Positions 60,760 to 64,000 of a stretch of 64,000 bases of DNA are shown here, piece by piece. Position 1 is the stretch's first letter. The number at the start of each line of letters is the position of its first letter. The translations under genes were made by a program, and so were the position numbers. Source of the DNA: Marinifaba aquimaris. GTDB lineage: Bacteria > Pseudomonadota > Gammaproteobacteria > Enterobacterales > Alteromonadaceae. Below the pieces are notes generated by a model. It searched no databases. It saw nothing but the letters and a program-made list of their open reading frames with translations, and was not told the DNA's origin. The stretch covers positions 186,001 to 250,000 of the forward strand of contig NZ_JABULX010000002.1 in NCBI RefSeq assembly GCF_013328345.1. Reading direction: 5' to 3'.

Positions 60760-61745
60760 TATTTAGCCTTAGCCATTGTGAGTTGTTGCTTTTGAGCAGC
60801 AATTTGTTGTGATAACTGATACACCGCCATCGCATAAAGCGGGCTATGGTTATATCGAGTAATAGCGTAAAAGTTGTGGAACGTCAGCCAATACTCATCG
60901 CCATTTTCAATTTCAAGCGGCTGTAATTTCGCTTTTTGTTGTGCATTGATATCAGTTGAGACATTGACCCCCTTTGCCAATATATCAATTGCTTTCAGTT
61001 TAGGTTTATTGCCCTTAGTAAGTACCGACTTGTATTGCTCGCCTTGGACCTCAGCAGGGACGGTTACTGCTGCATCCAGCTTCCAACCGTGTTTTTTGAA
61101 ATAATTAGCCACACTACCAATAGCATCGACAGGGTTATTAATTAAATCTCTTACACCATCACCGTCAAAATCAATCGCGTAATGTCGATAGCTCGATGAG
61201 ATGAATTGCCCCCAGCCCATCGCACCTGCATAGGAACCTTTGAGCTCACTCATATCAAAGCCTTCTTCACGGCTTAATAAGAAAAACTCTTTCAGCTCTT
61301 TTTTGAAAAACTTAGCGCGTTTTGGGTAGTGAAAACCAAGTGTGTAAAGGGAATCTAAAACTTTGTGCTTTCCTAGGTACTGACCAAAATAAGATTCAAC
61401 AGCAATGATGGCAACAACGAGCTCGGCATCAACACCTAGCTCTTTTTCTACTCGACGAAGTGCTTCTTGATGCTCTAACCAAAACGCGACACCTTTTTCA
61501 ACGCGTTCAGGTTTTAAAAATATAGTGCGATATTTATACCAAGGCTTGGCTTCCCAAGGTTTAGTGATGGAATCAATGATACCTTGTTGCACTGCGGCTT
61601 TAGCCAGTGTTGTTTTCACATATTCACGTTCAAAACCGTGATTATTTACAAGGTCGTCTATGAATTGAGACTCTGAGTTGGCGATAGCAGGAGAAGAGGC
61701 AAAACCTACGGCCATCAAACCGGCGATAAGAAGTTTTTTTATCAT
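60759..61745 (-). CDS. mltB: Lytic murein transglycosylase B
   Basis: 328 residues. Signal peptide (ASSPAIA-N) without a lipobox, unlike E. coli MltB, so it should be soluble in the periplasm. Catalytic Glu in AVESYFGQYLG, GAMGWGQFISSSYRHYA, an EF-like FDGDGVRDLINN loop and ITRYNHSPLYAMAVYQL at the end. It cleaves MurNAc-GlcNAc with 1,6-anhydro products. Upstream of rlpA in the same operon. Confidence 0.94.
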   Translation of the reverse strand: MIKKLLIAGLMAVGFASSPAIANSESQFIDDLVNNHGFEREYVKTTLAKAAVQQGIIDSITKPWEAKPWYKYRTIFLKPERVEKGVAFWLEHQEALRRVEKELGVDAELVVAIIAVESYFGQYLGKHKVLDSLYTLGFHYPKRAKFFKKELKEFFLLSREEGFDMSELKGSYAGAMGWGQFISSSYRHYAIDFDGDGVRDLINNPVDAIGSVANYFKKHGWKLDAAVTVPAEVQGEQYKSVLTKGNKPKLKAIDILAKGVNVSTDINAQQKAKLQPLEIENGDEYWLTFHNFYAITRYNHSPLYAMAVYQLSQQIAAQKQQLTMAKAK

Positions 61746-61824
61746 AATTTGCTCCGAAATGTCGGATCAAATCTTAACACCGGATTTATTTAATTAGCTA
61801 TGAAGAAATGAAAAATATCGCGAT

Positions 61825-62202
61825 TTAATTTATTGCCATACTGGCTTTAAAACCAGACAGTGCATTGGCCAATTTAGGGATTAAGTCGTCTTTGTGTAAT
61901 ACAAAATCAGGGCCTAGCGTCTCAGCTGTATGTAAATTAGCGTAATTGGTCCCCGACATAACAATAACATAAGGAGCTGGATCTGATGTTTTTAAAAATA
62001 TAGTTAACTCAAAGCCATCCATATCTGGCATGACAATGTCAGTAATGACTAAGTCAGCTCGATGTTGATGAAATTTTTTTCTTGCCTCGTCACCACTAAA
62101 AGCAAAATCCAACTCATAAGGTGAGTTGATGTGGTCACACAAAGCGAACTTGATGACTTTATGCATCATGGAGTCATCATCCACTACCAGTATCCGTGTC
62201 AC
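61825..62202 (-). CDS. Stand-alone receiver-domain response regulator
   Basis: 125 residues, one REC domain: acidic pair DDDS, phospho-acceptor Asp in LVITDIVMPDMDG, Ser/Thr in VMSGTN and Lys in VLHKDD in place of the usual K-P. No output domain, so it acts by protein contact like CheY. GTG at 62202 (AGGAG 8 bases upstream) fits the domain start VTRILVVDDDS; a TTG at 62229 is in frame. No kinase next to it. Confidence 0.85.
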   Translation of the reverse strand: MTRILVVDDDSMMHKVIKFALCDHINSPYELDFAFSGDEARKKFHQHRADLVITDIVMPDMDGFELTIFLKTSDPAPYVIVMSGTNYANLHTAETLGPDFVLHKDDLIPKLANALSGFKASMAIN

Positions 62203-62353
62203 TTCTGCAGCTCCTATTTTTCCTTCCAACGCTGTAATTAAAGTTTAGCTTTTAAACCTTGTAAAGACTAGGCTGCAATTTAATTAAGCATATGAATAAT
62301 AAGATATTTCAACACGCGATATTTGAAAAAACCAAGCTGCATATTAGTGACTC

Positions 62354-63136
62354 CTAGCCATTAATTATCAGTGATTGAGATAATAAATCATTGTCATCGA
62401 GATACCTTTTTATGCTGCCAAAACTAGTTGTATAAATTTGGCGTTTTGAGTGGTCATCTGTGCTGATATGGTCAACAAATAAATTTCCCATCGCTAATTT
62501 GAACCGACTAACTTTCACTCTTTGTGGCTTAAAGTATTTTTTTGCATTCACTTTCAACTGCTTAACGTTAAGAGTTTGATAAATACTGGCATTGATCATA
62601 TCTAAGGTAAATTCGGTACAGTTTTGATATTTATCATTAAACGGATTAGCAATAATCGAGTAATTTTCATTGTGTAATGACTGGTGTTGACCAGAGGCAA
62701 CCAATTCAATCAATCGCTGCTGCAGTGCCGGAATGGGAATTAAAATCCCCGCTTTGAGCTCTGCTGCTCCCCAAAAAAAGTCGACCGGGAAATCATTCAC
62801 TAGGTGGCTCTTGGCCGGATTTGTTGCTTTTTGATACAAATTATAAATTTGATATCCATTCACTACCTCGCCATCTGCCAAGGTCAATTGAGAATAAATG
62901 GCTACTGCCGTATGAGTAAATGCAATGCCATCAGGTAAAGACTCTGCTGATTGGCCGACACGAGCAATAATAAAGGCACGAGCACCTTGTTCAGCCGCTT
63001 GGTACTCAACCTGTTTAGCAAAAGCGATAACCTGTTCAGAACTAAATTGAGATTGCTGCTCAGCCTGACTAGCTTGTCCTGCCAAACTAGTCACACTAAA
63101 CAAAGATAAAAAAGCGATGATAAAGAAATAACGCAT
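62354..63136 (-). CDS. DUF2145 family exported protein
   Basis: 260 residues, signal peptide (SVTSLA-G). DUF2145 signature: IIARVGQSAESLPDGIAFTH, GYQIYNLYQKA, LVNDFPVDFFWGA and NPFNDKYQNCTEFTLDMINA; the Cys in QNCTE and His in FTHTAV may be a catalytic pair as in NlpC/P60-like folds. Function not known. It follows the small secreted gene by 9 bases; probably one transcript. Confidence 0.85.
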   Translation of the reverse strand: MRYFFIIAFLSLFSVTSLAGQASQAEQQSQFSSEQVIAFAKQVEYQAAEQGARAFIIARVGQSAESLPDGIAFTHTAVAIYSQLTLADGEVVNGYQIYNLYQKATNPAKSHLVNDFPVDFFWGAAELKAGILIPIPALQQRLIELVASGQHQSLHNENYSIIANPFNDKYQNCTEFTLDMINASIYQTLNVKQLKVNAKKYFKPQRVKVSRFKLAMGNLFVDHISTDDHSKRQIYTTSFGSIKRYLDDNDLLSQSLIING

Positions 63137-63145
63137 TATTAAGAC

Positions 63146-63472
63146 CTATTCTTCACAGTCAGCAAGCATGGCTTTAGGCGATCTGTCTGCAGTTATCGTG
63201 ATTTCAGTAACCTCTAGTGGTTGCGGCTTACTAACCGCTGCATCAATGATACTTGCCCCAGCTGCAACACTCACAACACCCGCACTGCCAACGCTAATTA
63301 GCGGCACAGCAGAAGCAACGCTTGCAACTTGAACACTTGCTTTGGTTCCGTGTGAGGCGGCTAATGCACTGTGTTTAGATGCTTGTTGGCTATTATCCAT
63401 AGAGCCATTTGCAAAAGAGCAAGTCGAGGTTAAACAAGCTGCTAATAAGATGATTGATAATTTAGTTTTCAT
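63146..63472 (-). CDS. Small Ala/Ser/Val-rich exported protein
   Basis: 108 residues: signal peptide (MKTKLSIILLAACLTSTCSF, cleaved about FAN-G), then a low-complexity, hydrophobic segment rich in A, S, V, G (VASVASAVPLISVGSAGVVS), then an acidic tail (ADRSPKAMLADCEE). It may hold one membrane span. Co-transcribed with the DUF2145 gene. Function unknown. Confidence 0.65.
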   Translation of the reverse strand: MKTKLSIILLAACLTSTCSFANGSMDNSQQASKHSALAASHGTKASVQVASVASAVPLISVGSAGVVSVAAGASIIDAAVSKPQPLEVTEITITADRSPKAMLADCEE

Positions 63473-63591
63473 TATTTTTTCCTGTTAATTCATGTTGAAC
63501 GCAGGAAAAGATTAATTTCAGGTAGCCACTATGTAAACCTAAACAAATAATGTATAAACCTAATCAACCAAAAGTATTAAATTTATAAACC

Positions 63592-64000
63592 ATGAGTGAA
63601 ATTACCCAGATTAGCCAAACACTTAAGAAGTTGCTGAGAGAAAAGAAAATTACCTATAGAACACTGGCCAACGAACTTGAGATGAGTGAGGCCAATATCA
63701 AGCGTATTTTTTCCACTCAAACTTACTCACTCGATCGTTTATCACAAATCTGTCAGGTAATCGGATTATCGTTAACCGATTTATTTAATTTAGCGGAACA
63801 GCAAAAATTAAAAATATCGGAGTTAACCGAAGAGCAAGAGCAAGAGCTCGTCAGTGATCACAAACTTTTATTAGTGGCCGTCTGTGTTAAAGATGCTTGG
63901 CAATTTGAGGAAATTATTGAACATTACCAAATCGACCAATTTGAGTGCATTCAACTGCTAGCCAGGTTAGATAAACTCAAAATGATTCAACTCTTGCCCA
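63592..64000 (+). CDS. XRE-family helix-turn-helix regulator (3' end outside window)
   Basis: 136 codons of an open frame that reaches the window edge. Residues 5-65 form a Cro/C1-type HTH with KKITYRTLANELEMSEANIK and SLDRLSQICQVIGLSLTDLF. The rest (SELTEEQEQELVSDHKLLLV) may be a dimer or sensor region. Divergent from the secreted DUF2145 pair across 119 bases, which it may control. No stop within the window. Confidence 0.82.
   Translation, partial: MSEITQISQTLKKLLREKKITYRTLANELEMSEANIKRIFSTQTYSLDRLSQICQVIGLSLTDLFNLAEQQKLKISELTEEQEQELVSDHKLLLVAVCVKDAWQFEEIIEHYQIDQFECIQLLARLDKLKMIQLLP

Overview
The window looks like chromosomal DNA of a marine gammaproteobacterium of the Alteromonadales, most likely Colwelliaceae (Colwellia or Thalassotalea type). 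This is inferred from AT-rich coding sequence, housekeeping gene order shared with Escherichia and Shewanella (slyX/fkpA, yheV/yheS/yheT, coaD-mutM-rpmG-rpmB-radC-coaBC-slmA, gmhA-hldE-gmhB, nfuA-comF-bioH, rlpA-mltB), and marine-type accessory families (cadherin giants, CHASE2 cyclases, DUF3149, DUF2145). No database search was possible.

Layout. 1-10168: end of a secreted OB-fold-like protein, lipoprotein PPIase FkpA, a WD40 lipoprotein, slyX, a PEP-CTERM-like exported protein, yheV, the ABC-F ATPase yheS, a HAD phosphatase, small Gln/Glu-rich and FliS-like proteins, a 45-residue DUF3149 membrane protein, yheT, and a solute-binding-like protein. 10191-14009: a 3.8-kb integrative element in the 3' end of tRNA-Arg(CCG). 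It has a tyrosine integrase, an uncharacterised 199-aa cargo gene, AlpA, a small winged-HTH-like protein and an inovirus Gp2/YfjJ-type replication protein. 14126-24220: OMP-like protein, coaD, mutM, rpmGB, radC, coaBC, slmA, a second WD40 lipoprotein, aldo/keto reductase, rRNA-methyltransferase-like protein. 24649-32644: HtrA-like protease, DUF3016, ubiK, and the heptose/LPS core cluster with GT4 and GT9 glycosyltransferases, then DUF445. 32850-33922: an orphan response regulator and an unknown small protein.

33966-48716 is the most striking region: six tightly packed minus-strand genes. In transcription order they encode a TPR plus beta-barrel protein resembling Slam/type XI translocons, a FecR-domain protein with a TbpB-barrel-like tail, a 2431-residue cadherin/Delta-60-repeat lipoprotein, an MBL-fold hydrolase, a CHASE2 adenylate cyclase and a GAF/HD-GYP protein. 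I read this as a candidate surface-display system wired to cyclic-nucleotide signalling. A secreted transglutaminase-like cysteine protease diverges from its promoter side.

48893-64000: that protease, a polysaccharide deacetylase, a DinF-type MATE exporter, nfuA, comF, bioH, a miniature flagellar rod/hook-like protein coupled to a SprA-related metalloprotease, an OpgC-like acyltransferase, a GntR(YtrA)-ABC operon with a palindromic operator, rlpA-mltB, a stand-alone receiver, and a DUF2145/small secreted protein pair facing an XRE regulator cut by the window end.

No CRISPR array, rRNA or insertion sequence was seen.
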